From: Stenotrophomonas bentonitica | Lineage (GTDB): Bacteria; Pseudomonadota; Gammaproteobacteria; Xanthomonadales; Xanthomonadaceae | Length of the DNA: 64,000 bases | Direction of reading: 5' to 3' | NCBI RefSeq assembly: GCF_013185915.1 | Contig: NZ_JAAZUH010000001.1 | Location: 744,001-808,000, forward strand | Shown here: piece after piece, positions 1-9,229 of the stretch | Layout: each line of letters begins with the position of its first letter | Position numbering within the stretch: position 1 is the first letter of the stretch | Position numbers and translations under genes: made by a program | The notes under the pieces: model-generated | What the model was told of the DNA's origin: nothing | The model's input: only the letters and a program-made list of their open reading frames with translations | The model's database searches: none

Positions 1-325
1 CCAAGACCCGCCACACATTCGGTGACACTTTTGCCTGAGACGACGAAGCCGGGGACAGCCCCATACAACTAAGGCTTCGACCAAGTTCCTTTGGATGACG
101 GGGGGACCTATCACCGCCTCTCGCCGTTCGGCTGTGCTTCGCCGCCCGCCCCGGGCTTCGGCGGCTGCCCAAGAAAGGCAGCCTACCCTGCTGACCACCA
201 TCATTGACCGACCCAAGCAGGCTAGGGCTGGGCGGCAAATGACCGTTGCTATGGCCCCGCTACCCGAGCATCAGTGCCGCCCCGGCCACTGAGGTCGATC
301 TAGCCCCGGTCCCCAAGTGCGGCTG
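1..325. other. Left-edge stretch without a convincing gene
   Basis: I see no gene with a plausible start, codon use or family match here. The first 38 bases read as eleven sense codons followed by TGA on the plus strand (KTRHTFGDTFA), which could be the last codons of a gene entering from the left, but this is too short to identify. The rest is probably the 3' flank of the minus-strand operon that ends at 326. Confidence 0.4.
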
Positions 326-1255
326 TTATTGAACCGCGTCGAGACGATGGCCGTTTGGCACGTCATACATGATTGCGGTGATCTCGCTGATGAGACGCTG
401 GTCCAGTAGCAGTTTCATGATTACCGCAGCCGTTTCCTTAGTGGGAACGATGTGTCCCGCCGCGTCGAACTGAACTCCCCACTGGTATTTTTCGCATACC
501 TCACGCAGCGTGCCAAGATACTTCGGATTGTCGTAGAGCTTGCGTTCTTGGATGACGGCCATCCGGCGCAAATGGGTTCCATTAGTGCCGACGTGCGCGA
601 CCAATGGAGCCATGTCAGTGAATAGGGATACGAACCGCTCCTCGTCCTGAAGTTCGCCAAAAGCGCTCACAAAGCCTGCGCGATACCTCATCAGCGACTC
701 GAAAGCTCCTTTGTTGCTTACGAGCAGCGCATCGTCCAACGCGAAGAGATCGAATCCTGGCTCTAACGTGAAATCCACGCCCTCCACGGCGCTAAGCTCG
801 CCGTTTTGGAAGAGCATGTTGACGACCCCTCTCTTTCGATACGCAGTTCTCCATGTCGCAGGTGATCGTCGCATTGCATACAGCACGCGCTCGCCTTCGT
901 AGAACTTCACCACATAGCCCAAAGCGTTCTTGAGCTGGTCCCGGCTTGTGATAGCGTGCTCAACCTCTGGCCGGTCGACGAGAGCCTTAAGCAAGTGGAA
1001 GTCTGTATCGACTGCGGCGACCGACAGACAGCCATTTTCCGTTGGCTGGGCTAAATGCCCGTATGGGACCCACTCCGTCATCATTGCCCTCTCCGCCTTA
1101 GGGAAGTCGCGCAGTGCGCTTTCCAAACCCTCATCTATTCGGACGTAGCTAGCGCTAAAGCGGGCTGCCGTTGTGCTGGACTTGAAGACCCACAGATGGA
1201 CCCCCGCGCTATCAAAATCAAATTCCTGCAATGCTTCCAATGCTTGGTCAGTCAT
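326..1255 (-). CDS. kwaB: KwaB, DUF4868 protein of a Kiwa anti-phage system
   Basis: A soluble protein of 309 residues with no signal peptide or membrane segment. The middle has the layout I associate with DUF4868: a YVVKFYEGERVLYA strand pair, then FDLFALDDALLVSN followed by a phenylalanine-glutamate pair (AFESLMRY). KwaB of Kiwa is a DUF4868 protein of about this length. Its start overlaps the end of the membrane-protein gene upstream by four bases (ATGA), so the two are translationally coupled, which is the known kwaA-kwaB order. In Kiwa, KwaA is the membrane component and KwaB acts with it inside the cell against phage. The position in a tRNA-linked element fits a defence gene. The assignment comes from recognising the family and the gene pair, without an alignment. 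Confidence 0.78.
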   Translation of the reverse strand: MTDQALEALQEFDFDSAGVHLWVFKSSTTAARFSASYVRIDEGLESALRDFPKAERAMMTEWVPYGHLAQPTENGCLSVAAVDTDFHLLKALVDRPEVEHAITSRDQLKNALGYVVKFYEGERVLYAMRRSPATWRTAYRKRGVVNMLFQNGELSAVEGVDFTLEPGFDLFALDDALLVSNKGAFESLMRYRAGFVSAFGELQDEERFVSLFTDMAPLVAHVGTNGTHLRRMAVIQERKLYDNPKYLGTLREVCEKYQWGVQFDAAGHIVPTKETAAVIMKLLLDQRLISEITAIMYDVPNGHRLDAVQ

Positions 1256-1836
1256 GGTTCCCCCATCAAATAAACGTCCTGTACTTCTTCCGCAACCTGA
1301 ATGCCGGGCACAAGCGCCCCCCTTTTCAAGACCCTAACCATTCGAATTGCCCCCGCCTGTCCCGGCGCGACTTTTGCCTCATAGAGCTTCCATCCCAACA
1401 CGATCAACAGCGGATTCATCAGAATCTGGCCTGAACGATACGTAATGAAGAATAATCCTACCCAAAAGACTAGGAAGCCCCCTAACTTTTGCGGGTCCCC
1501 ATAGCTCAAGCCCATGAAAGAGACCACATAGGGAAGCACGTAGTTGATGAGGTCATTAGGAATGGCTTTAGCTTCTTGGACATGCACGCGATGGACGAGC
1601 CGGACCGAGCGCAGCGCGACTGTCGTCAGAGCAAGTGCAACCAAGGTTACCACCACGCTGGCCCATGCCAGCCAGGGGTGGGAAAAGATCTGAAACTGGC
1701 AATCCCATTGCCCTTTCCAGCCGCACAAGTCCGCCCCCCAATGCTTGGCCGAAATATCTTGAACCATCAAGATTAATGCCAAGGGCACGTAGGAACCTAA
1801 GAAGATAAAAAGAGCAGACCAGAACTGAAGTTGCAT
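1252..1836 (-). CDS. kwaA: KwaA, membrane component of a Kiwa anti-phage system
   Basis: A protein of 194 residues with four predicted membrane segments at about residues 5-28, 58-78, 96-114 and 118-150, and a basic cytoplasmic tail. KwaA proteins are four-helix membrane proteins of about 190-200 residues encoded directly upstream of kwaB, as here. The start is supported by an AGAAGGG ribosome-binding site about eight bases upstream. Two cysteines lie in the first extracytoplasmic loop (CGWKGQWDC), which could form a disulfide. The gene overlaps kwaB by four bases, so the pair forms one operon. By sequence alone it could be another small membrane protein; the DUF4868 partner is what makes KwaA the best call. 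Confidence 0.72.
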   Translation of the reverse strand: MQLQFWSALFIFLGSYVPLALILMVQDISAKHWGADLCGWKGQWDCQFQIFSHPWLAWASVVVTLVALALTTVALRSVRLVHRVHVQEAKAIPNDLINYVLPYVVSFMGLSYGDPQKLGGFLVFWVGLFFITYRSGQILMNPLLIVLGWKLYEAKVAPGQAGAIRMVRVLKRGALVPGIQVAEEVQDVYLMGEP

Positions 1837-2310
1837 CGCAGGACCCTTCTATTGTCGCCAACATTGTTGCGAATGGGCATCGCACGGGCTGAGAACACCG
1901 CCCGGCTCCCGCCGGTCGGACCGAGGCAAGTAGGGGTGCTCCGATGCGCTTTGCACCTAGCGCCCAGTGCCCCGCCGATGATTCTTCTCACGACACGATA
2001 CCTAGTAGGCTGCTCGAGGCGTTCACTCGCGATGCAACGTTTTGCTGCTCTCAGTAGGCAGCCGCGGAGCGCATCAAGTTCGGCTACCGATGCTCTGGCG
2101 TATAGTATCCGGCTGAGGGATTTGGTGGGGACCGCCATCCACCTCTCTTTCCAATAAATCGTGCCGAGACGAATAACCCCCCTAACAACCTTGACTTTAT
2201 TTATAAAAGACTTAGCCTCAGCCCCGAACCAATATCCGGGAAACGGCATGTTAGCTAGTTTAAGATTAACTCTTCTGATTATTTTTGCCAGTAGTTGGAT
2301 CACCCTTACG
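1837..2310. other. Gap upstream of kwaA, no firm gene
   Basis: This 474-base stretch lies between the start of kwaA and the end of the next minus-strand gene. A minus-strand frame stays open from an ATG near 2249 to 1797 (about 150 codons), but it has no ribosome-binding site, overlaps the start of kwaA and turns into arginine/glycine-rich nonsense in its second half, so I do not call it. The stretch presumably carries the promoter and leader of the Kiwa operon. The part near 2160-2310 is clearly lower in GC than the chromosome. Confidence 0.35.
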
Positions 2311-2751
2311 CTATGGCTTCTGCTTTGGGCGTGGCAGCAACACGGACCAAAACCGAAATCCAATGAGATAACTTATAGCAGCCGCCACAAGGAGAGGCAC
2401 ATCGAGTAGCCAAAGCGAGCAAACCGACAGTAACGAGCCCGCATTCAAGAACACCCCGAAAACGTCTTCGATTAGAAAACGAACGAACTGGTCTCGATAC
2501 TTAGCCTCTTTCGCATTGGCAACAAAGAACAATAGCGCTGCTGCGAGAATCATAGCCAGGACCAGAAGAAGCCAAAGCCTCCAGTCAATGAATCTACTGA
2601 ACTCCACAACTATCGGAGGATCTTTAGGCTTTGCATTGTTGAAAAGCCATTGCGGCAATCCTTCAGCGATCAGAGCCACAAAAATCCATATCAAGAGATT
2701 GCTGAAAATCCTAAAACCGTAGTTGGCCACAGCGCCTCCTTTTGCAGACAT
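2311..2751 (-). CDS. Small membrane protein of unknown function in the island
   Basis: A protein of 146 residues that I do not recognise. It has three to four hydrophobic segments: about residues 16-32 (LLIWIFVALIAEGL), 58-78 (WLLLVLAMILAAALLFFVA) and two close together near 100-135. The chosen ATG has a strong GGAGAGGGGG purine run just upstream, which supports a real gene; a GTG two codons earlier is also open. It reads in the same direction as kwaA and kwaB but ends 474 bases before kwaA, so it need not be part of that operon. Codon use is more AT-rich than in the core genes. It may be an accessory defence gene or cargo of the island. Confidence 0.6.
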   Translation of the reverse strand: MSAKGGAVANYGFRIFSNLLIWIFVALIAEGLPQWLFNNAKPKDPPIVVEFSRFIDWRLWLLLVLAMILAAALLFFVANAKEAKYRDQFVRFLIEDVFGVFLNAGSLLSVCSLWLLDVPLLVAAAISYLIGFRFWSVLLPRPKQKP

Positions 2752-2971
2752 AGCCACCCCCTCTCCTGAAATAAAAGTTAAGAATTACCTACAAAGAGCA
2801 TCCAATCAAAGCACATCGGGCGCATGTATCTGTGGAAAATCCACCGAGTGTGTAGAATGGCAGATGGGCTGTCCGAATTTAACCAGCGTAGCCACCCGGT
2901 CCGGCAGACTCAGCCTATCTGAGCTGTCGCCCAAAGCCGAGTGCTGTCGAGTTGGGCATATCCGGGAAGAA
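2752..2971. other. AT-richer spacer, probable promoter region
   Basis: This spacer separates the small membrane protein from the decayed integrase. It is AT-richer than the chromosome, notably at 2768-2800, and is the only candidate promoter region for the minus-strand membrane protein that starts at 2751. I see no gene and no repeat in it. Confidence 0.35.
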
Positions 2972-3319
2972 CTATTCACCACCTGCCCGTCGCACCTCTT
3001 CCACATACTCCCAGGATCCCGACTCGATGACCGGCTCGGCCAACGGAACGAACCGACGGCTGTTTAGTTTCTTGATGCTCTGGCCTTTTACTCCTTGGCG
3101 AACGAAGTAGCCAGGGACGCCGTCGATGACTTCGATGTCTTCCAACCGCAACTGAGCAGTTTCGTCGGCCCACGCGCCCGAGTAGAAGCCCAGGATGGGT
3201 CCGAACCACTGGTGCGCATGTCTTGACGCCCACTCTGGGAACTCAACTGGGTCGAAAGTAGCCTCCATCTCGGCGTTGGTGAAAGGCGAGCCGGTGTCTT
3301 CACAGTCCGTCCTGGCCAT
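2972..3319 (-). pseudogene. Remnant of a tyrosine-recombinase integrase
   Basis: About 115 codons match the middle of phage-type integrases: FTNAEMEATF, then WFGPILGFYSGAWADETAQL, LEDIEVIDGVPGYF and NSRRFVPLAEPVI. This corresponds to the first half of the catalytic domain. The usual GAR motif with the first catalytic arginine reads GAW, and the frame stops before the HxxR, GH and tyrosine motifs, so it cannot be active. The N-terminal part is also missing or scrambled. It lies directly downstream of the intact integrase, in the same orientation but in a different family branch. That suggests an earlier element at the same tRNA site, or a partial copy left by recombination. Confidence 0.75.
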
Positions 3320-3429
3320 CACCCTGATGCCCGCCAATGCGTTCACGACCGGGTGCGCGCCCTCGACCAAACAAGCTGGGGACACTCTCCCTCGTTGCCA
3401 ATGCTTCGCCGCTGTGCAGGCAGGCGATG

Positions 3430-4899
3430 TCACTGGAAGCCCCAAGCAAGGGAGTCCAAGCCCGGCGAATGGGCACCGAGTCCGCTGAGCTTCTCCATCG
3501 CTGTGAATTCACGACTATAGGTCGAATGGTGCTCATCATCGAGCTCATGACCAACCATTTGCGCGCGCAGCTCGGACACGACACCGGCCCCCTGAAGCTC
3601 TTGGATGAATGTCTTTCGCAGCGAGTGAAAGCCCCTTTTTGCCGGCTCCCAGTTCTTCCCCACGTCGGCTAGGTGACGACTAAACGCCTTGGTAATCCAG
3701 TTCCCCTGCCCATTCACTGCCGTTGCTTTTGCAGCTGGGAAGAGTCTCACTTGACCCTCCTTGCGCTTTCCATCGACCCATTCCAAGAAGCCCATATTGA
3801 TAAGCTCGGGATGGAGGGGCACCGTGCGGAGGCTCACCTCAGTCTTCACCTTTTGGTGCTCGCCCTCGTCGGAGATGCGGATGCAAGGGATGCCATCCTC
3901 TTCAAACACATCCTTCAGGAGTAGCTGCCCCACTTCGGACGCCCTGGCGCCCGTATAAAGTCCAAGGAGCGAGGCCCAGCGGGCCGATTCGGACATCTTG
4001 GCGAGCGCCGCTGGTGCAAACAGGGCATGGATCTGCGCTCGGTCGTAAGCCTTAAACCCGAGCTTTTTCCGAGACCGCTTCTCGCGCTGGGAGTAGGTCA
4101 CGTGGCCCGACGCAGGATTGTCGCCCCGCGGGTAGTAACCAGATGCCATGGCCCACTCGAAGAACCCGCCCTTGCCACCGATGTAGCTTTGCTTGTTTGT
4201 TAGCGTCGGAGTGGAAGCTCCCTTCTCCCGCATGTCTTGATACCAGCGGGCCAGGTCCGAGCGAGTGATGGCATGCACCTTGGCGTTCGAGCCCAAGAAG
4301 GCAACTAACGCCTCGATAGCCGTCTTTTTGATCGTGAATGTCTTAGGCAACGAAGAAGGCTTGAGCGTCGCGAGAAAAGCATCCCGCGCCTTACCGAGGG
4401 TCAACGTTTCGATTGCGGGCCTAGCTGCCGACGCCATCGATCTGCGAGCTGCCGGCGTCGGAATGGACTGCGCCTTAACCGGCAAGGGATGCGACCGCGC
4501 GTTTTCTGCATCCAACGCGTCCAGCTCCATCATTAGGCGGTAGAGCTTCAGATCCCTGGGGCTGTCTATCTGCCACGTCTCCGTGACCGTGCCGTCCGGC
4601 GCTCGGCTCCGGTTCAACGTCAGCTCTTGGAGGTTCTCCGCGCTCGTCAAGCGAGCAATCAGCAAGTCGGCATCCAGTTTGCTTAGCTTGTCCACGCGTT
4701 GATCCTTCAACTGTGCGAAGAGCCGAGCATATCCCGACGCAAGCACAACTGCACGCACGTGGGCCTGGGCCAAATCCTTGGTCCGGAGGGTCCGCTTGAT
4801 CAGCCGGCAGTCGAGCACGGCTTGCAGATCGACGGGAACTCGCTGGACGAAAGACCAGCGGCCGGTAGATGACCGGCTCATATGGTGGGGGATGCGCAT
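3430..4899 (-). CDS. Tyrosine-recombinase integrase of the tRNA-Ser element
   Basis: A site-specific recombinase of 489 residues that inserts and excises the element. The N-terminus (about residues 10-50, RWSFVQRVP...RTLRTKDLAQA) looks like the short DUF6538-type arm-binding module. A core-binding helical domain covers about 165-260, and the catalytic domain about 280-465. The catalytic residues can be read: R319 (YTGAR), H425 and R428 (HSLR), H451 (GH) and Y461. The start has a GAGGAA ribosome-binding site eight bases upstream; an in-frame ATG six codons in is less likely. It begins 84 bases from the 3' end of tRNA-Ser, the usual place for an integrase that targets a tRNA. The gene appears intact. 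Confidence 0.93.
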   Translation of the reverse strand: MRIPHHMSRSSTGRWSFVQRVPVDLQAVLDCRLIKRTLRTKDLAQAHVRAVVLASGYARLFAQLKDQRVDKLSKLDADLLIARLTSAENLQELTLNRSRAPDGTVTETWQIDSPRDLKLYRLMMELDALDAENARSHPLPVKAQSIPTPAARRSMASAARPAIETLTLGKARDAFLATLKPSSLPKTFTIKKTAIEALVAFLGSNAKVHAITRSDLARWYQDMREKGASTPTLTNKQSYIGGKGGFFEWAMASGYYPRGDNPASGHVTYSQREKRSRKKLGFKAYDRAQIHALFAPAALAKMSESARWASLLGLYTGARASEVGQLLLKDVFEEDGIPCIRISDEGEHQKVKTEVSLRTVPLHPELINMGFLEWVDGKRKEGQVRLFPAAKATAVNGQGNWITKAFSRHLADVGKNWEPAKRGFHSLRKTFIQELQGAGVVSELRAQMVGHELDDEHHSTYSREFTAMEKLSGLGAHSPGLDSLAWGFQ

Positions 4900-4982
4900 G
4901 CGAGCGTTTCCTCTGCATGCTTCCTGCTTTCCAACCAGCCAAAATCACGATTTTACTTTAAAATCAATGATTTAGATACAGG

Positions 4983-5003
4983 TGGCGGAGAGAGTGGGAT
5001 TCG
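4983..5003. other. Probable attachment site of the element (tRNA-Ser 3' end)
   Basis: Integrases of this type usually recombine at the T-arm/acceptor 3' part of a tRNA and leave a direct repeat at the far end of the element. The integrase 84 bases away points to this segment as the near attachment site. I did not find a second copy of GGGATTCGAACCCAC in 1-4980, so the far end should lie to the left of the window. Confidence 0.5.
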
Positions 5004-5072
5004 AACCCACGGAAGGAATTACCCTTCGCCGGTTTTCAAGACCGGTGCCTTAAACCGCTCGGCCATCTCTCC
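4983..5072 (-). tRNA. tRNA-Ser (anticodon UGA)
   Basis: A 90-base serine tRNA with a long variable arm. The minus strand reads GGAGAGAUGGCCGAGC at the 5' end. The anticodon loop has UGA (CUUGAAA), the T-arm contains GGTTCGAATCC, the acceptor pairs GGAGAGA with TCTCTCC, and CCA is encoded at 4985-4983. It reads cognate UCA codons. Its 3' end faces the integrase and is the probable attachment site of the element to the left. The tRNA is complete, so integration rebuilt its 3' end. Confidence 0.97.
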
Positions 5073-5234
5073 GTATAGGTGGAGCTTTCGCACCTACCCG
5101 CTGCAGTCATTGCAACCGCAGCGTTCCGGTCAGGGCGCGGCCCTGGCCGGTATGGCTCCCAGCCTTCGGCCGGGGCGCCATTCTCGCATTTTCACACCGA
5201 CTCTGCCCAGCACTGGCGCAGCAAGCCGTGGCCC

Positions 5235-6227
5235 TCAGCCCGCATCCACCGCCAAAGCCCCAAGCGCACTCGCCCGGATCTTCTCCTTCGCCCGCTCACA
5301 CGCCCCACCGCAGTCCAAACGCGAGGCCTCCAACTGAGGCGGCAGGTGTTCGGCCAGGAAGTCGATGAACACCCGCACCGCCGGCAGCAGGCCGCGGCGG
5401 GAGGCGAACACGGCATGGCAGATGCCCTGCGGAAGCGACCATTCCGGCAGCACCACTTCCAGCTCGCCACTCCGCACGGCGTCGGCGCAGACGGTTTCCG
5501 GCAGCATGGTGATGCCGAAGCCGTCCTTGACCATGCTCTGCAGCAGCGGGAAGTCGAACCCGGCCACGCGCGGCTGCAGGTCGACGCGGCGCACCGCGCC
5601 TTCCGGGCCGTGCAGTTCCCAGCGCTGGCGGGCTTCGTCTTCGCTGATGCTCAGGGTGACGTGGTTGGCCAGTTCGTCCGGGTCTTTCGGACGGCCGGCG
5701 CGGTCCAGGTACTTCGGGCTGGCGACCAGCAGTTCCTGCACCTGGCCGAAGCTGCGCATGACCAGGCTGCCGTCGTCGTCCAGCCGCGAGCGCACGCGCA
5801 GGGCGACGTCATAACCTTCATTGATGATGTCGACGCGACGGTTGCTGATGTTCAGTTGCAGGCGCACCTTGGGGTACTGGGCCAGGAACTTGGGCAGCAG
5901 CTTGGGCAGCTGCATCTGGGCCAGGGAGACCGGCACGCTGGCGCGGACGAGGCCACGCGGTTCGGCGCTGAGCCGGTCCACGACTTCGCGGGCGGCCTGC
6001 GCTTCGGCGAGCATGGTCTGCGCGTGCCGGTGCACGCTGGTGCCGACGTCGGTGACCGCGAAGCGGCGCGTGGAACGCTGCAGCAGGCGTACGCCGAGGT
6101 CGGTTTCGAGCTGGCTGATGCGCCGGCTCAGGCGGGATTTGGGGATGCCCAAGGCGCGTTCGGCAGCAGCGAAGCCGCCGTGATCCACCACCATGGCAAA
6201 GTAGTAAAGGTCGTTGAGGTCGTGCAT
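5235..6227 (-). CDS. LysR-family transcriptional regulator of azoR
   Basis: A protein of 330 residues, the usual LysR size. The N-terminal winged helix-turn-helix (about residues 3-62) includes FAMVVDHGGFAAAERALGIPKSRLSRRISQLE, followed by the effector-binding domain from about residue 90. The chosen ATG gives the standard MHDLNDLYYF start; a longer open frame upstream runs through the promoter and would overlap azoR. It is transcribed divergently from the azoreductase gene with 124 bases between, and a T-N11-A dyad lies there. It most likely controls azoR in response to quinones or electrophiles. Confidence 0.9.
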   Translation of the reverse strand: MHDLNDLYYFAMVVDHGGFAAAERALGIPKSRLSRRISQLETDLGVRLLQRSTRRFAVTDVGTSVHRHAQTMLAEAQAAREVVDRLSAEPRGLVRASVPVSLAQMQLPKLLPKFLAQYPKVRLQLNISNRRVDIINEGYDVALRVRSRLDDDGSLVMRSFGQVQELLVASPKYLDRAGRPKDPDELANHVTLSISEDEARQRWELHGPEGAVRRVDLQPRVAGFDFPLLQSMVKDGFGITMLPETVCADAVRSGELEVVLPEWSLPQGICHAVFASRRGLLPAVRVFIDFLAEHLPPQLEASRLDCGGACERAKEKIRASALGALAVDAG

Positions 6228-6254
6228 ACCGAAGTTCCAGATATAGAACAATAC

Positions 6255-6269
6255 GTGGTATTCAACCAC
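6255..6269. promoter_or_regulatory. LysR-type operator between the LysR gene and azoR
   Basis: The perfect dyad GTGGT-ATTCA-ACCAC contains TGGTATTCAACCA, an exact T-N11-A LysR box. It lies 28 bases upstream of the regulator's start and 83 bases upstream of azoR, the expected place for a recognition-binding site that serves both genes. Confidence 0.65.
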
Positions 6270-6351
6270 CTTTATCCCAGCGACGCAACAACCTAACCTG
6301 CTCTCCGTCGGCGGCGCCTTGACCGCCCTTTCCCGGATACAGGTGATTGCC

Positions 6352-6939
6352 ATGAAGCTTCTTCACATTGATGCCAGCGTGCTCGGCGACAACTCGGTGT
6401 CCCGCCAGCTGTCCGCGGCCGTCGTCGCACGGTTCAATGAGACCGTTGAGCACCTCGACGTAACCTACCGCGATCTTGATCGTAATCCCATTCCCCATTT
6501 GAGTAGTGGTTCGCTGGCCCAGGTCGATGCGGCCGAGGCGACTGAAGCCGAAGACGTGATGCAGCAGTTCCTGGCGGCAGACGTGATCGTGATCGGCGCG
6601 CCGATGTACAACTTCAGCATTCCCTCGACGCTGAAGGCGTGGATCGACCGCGTGGCGGTGGCTGGGCGCACCTTCAAGTACACCGAGAATGGCCCGGTGG
6701 GCCTGGCCGGTGGCAAGCGCGTGATCATCGCCAGCTCGCGTGGCGGCATCTACACCGATTCGCCGGCCGACTTCCAGGAGCCGTTCCTGCGCCAGGTGTT
6801 CGCCTTCATGGGCATCGACAACGTGGAGTTCGTTCGCGCTGAAGGTATTGCGTATTCGCCGACGCATCGCGAAGAGGCCATTGCGGCCGCGTTGGCCAGC
6901 CTGCCGGCGGCCGAGTTCGAAGAGCTGGCCGAGGCCTGA
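6352..6939 (+). CDS. azoR: FMN-dependent NADH-azoreductase
   Basis: A flavodoxin-fold quinone and azo-dye reductase of 195 residues that uses NADH and FMN in the cytoplasm. It carries the family signatures MKLLHIDASVLGDNSVSRQLS (phosphate-binding loop for FMN), APMYNFSIPSTLKAWIDRV and SSRGGIY. The ATG is preceded by AGGTG, and an earlier in-frame start would add an uncharacteristic leader. It is divergent from the LysR regulator. A strong terminator follows at 7021-7050. Confidence 0.94.
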   Translation: MKLLHIDASVLGDNSVSRQLSAAVVARFNETVEHLDVTYRDLDRNPIPHLSSGSLAQVDAAEATEAEDVMQQFLAADVIVIGAPMYNFSIPSTLKAWIDRVAVAGRTFKYTENGPVGLAGGKRVIIASSRGGIYTDSPADFQEPFLRQVFAFMGIDNVEFVRAEGIAYSPTHREEAIAAALASLPAAEFEELAEA

Positions 6940-7020
6940 GTGTTCCAGGGCAGGCGTTGAGTCCTCGTCGGACGCCCTGCCCGGGCCGGAGATCCCCTCC
7001 CCCAATCCGGCCCACCCTGC

Positions 7021-7050
7021 GGCCCCGCGTTTGCGGGGCCGTTTCTTTTT
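7021..7050 (+). terminator. Rho-independent terminator of azoR
   Basis: An eight-base-pair stem GGCCCCGC/GCGGGGCC with a GTTT loop is followed by GTTTCTTTTT. It lies between azoR and the convergent serS, whose stop codon is at 7054-7056. Confidence 0.85.
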
Positions 7051-7053
7051 CGC

Positions 7054-8403
<1,350 letters not shown>

Positions 8404-8437
8404 TCATTCCCGCCATGGCAGAATCGGGGGGTTCACC

Positions 8438-9082
8438 ATGGTATGGCTCATGTCCGCTTCCCGTTCCTCGTCTGGCAAGAACATCACCTTCCAGCTGCCC
8501 CGCCGCAGCCTTTTCATCTCCGCCATCGCCTTTGGCGTGGGCCTGCTGCTGTTCCTGGTGGTATGGCTGAGCAGCCGCAACAACGACTTCTACAAGGCCG
8601 GGCCGGCCCAGACCCCGCAGGAGGTTGCGGAGGTGGAGCCCCTGCCCGAGCCGCTGGCGGCTGCGGCCGGGTCCAGCGACATGCCCGATGCCAAGCCGGT
8701 GCCGGTGGGCGAGGAACGGCCGCAGCTGGTCGAAACCGCCCCGCCCCCGCCGCCCGCCGCTGCGCCAGCTCCCGCGCCCGATGCCGCGCCGGTGGCGATG
8801 GCCGCCGGTGACCGCCCGCAGCCGATTGCCGAGCAGTCGCCGCCGCCGACCTACCCGCCGTCCGCGCTGCGCAATGGCGTGGAAGGCAGCGTGGTGGTGC
8901 GCGTGGACGTGGACCCCAGCGGGGTGCCGATGGACGTGACCGTGATCCAGCGCAGCGGCTCGCGCGATCTGGACCGCGCCGCGACGGATGCGGTGCGCCG
9001 CTGGCGCTTCCTGCCGGCGCAGGCCAATGGCCAGCCTGTGCAGGGCAGCATTGAAGTGCCGTTCGATTTCAAAACGCAGTAA
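8438..9082 (+). CDS. TonB-like energy transducer
   Basis: A protein of 214 residues with one inner-membrane anchor (about 28-47, ISAIAFGVGLLLFLVVWL), a proline/alanine-rich periplasmic spacer (about 65-135) and a C-terminal TonB domain (about 140-214) with YPPSALRNGVEGSVVVRVDVDPSG and an ending AVRRWRFLPA...VPFDFKTQ. It would couple the proton-motive force to TonB-dependent receptors, of which three are encoded in this window. A second ATG four codons in is an alternative start. A paralogue follows 147 bases downstream. No ExbB or ExbD genes are nearby. Confidence 0.88.
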   Translation: MVWLMSASRSSSGKNITFQLPRRSLFISAIAFGVGLLLFLVVWLSSRNNDFYKAGPAQTPQEVAEVEPLPEPLAAAAGSSDMPDAKPVPVGEERPQLVETAPPPPPAAAPAPAPDAAPVAMAAGDRPQPIAEQSPPPTYPPSALRNGVEGSVVVRVDVDPSGVPMDVTVIQRSGSRDLDRAATDAVRRWRFLPAQANGQPVQGSIEVPFDFKTQ

Positions 9083-9092
9083 TCACGGCCGC

Positions 9093-9116
9093 GTCACGCC
9101 TGCGTATAGGCGTGAC
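9093..9116. other. Perfect hairpin between the two TonB-like genes
   Basis: An eight-base-pair stem GTCACGCC/GGCGTGAC has an eight-base loop and no T-run after it, so it is not a classical terminator. It could be a processing site, a 3' end stabiliser or part of the second gene's leader. Confidence 0.5.
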
Positions 9117-9229
9117 TCATGATGATGAACCCCGACGGGAATGCACTCGCGGCGTTGACGCTTCGGTGACACATCTTCAACCGGACCCGGGCAACACTGG
9201 CGTCGTCACATCGACACCAGGAGTTCACC

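Noticed and set aside
1797..2249. A 150-codon minus-strand frame upstream of kwaA
   Set aside because: No ribosome-binding site, overlaps the kwaA start and becomes arginine/glycine-rich nonsense in the second half. Left as an uncalled gap.
2248..2409. A short plus-strand hydrophobic peptide with a basic tail (MLASLRLTLLIIFASSW...)
   Set aside because: It could be a small membrane toxin, but it has no ribosome-binding site and lies partly antisense to the membrane-protein gene, so the match is not better than chance.
1..4980. Search for a second copy of the tRNA-Ser 3' end
   Set aside because: No repeat of GGGATTCGAACCCAC was found, so I do not call the far attachment site inside the window.
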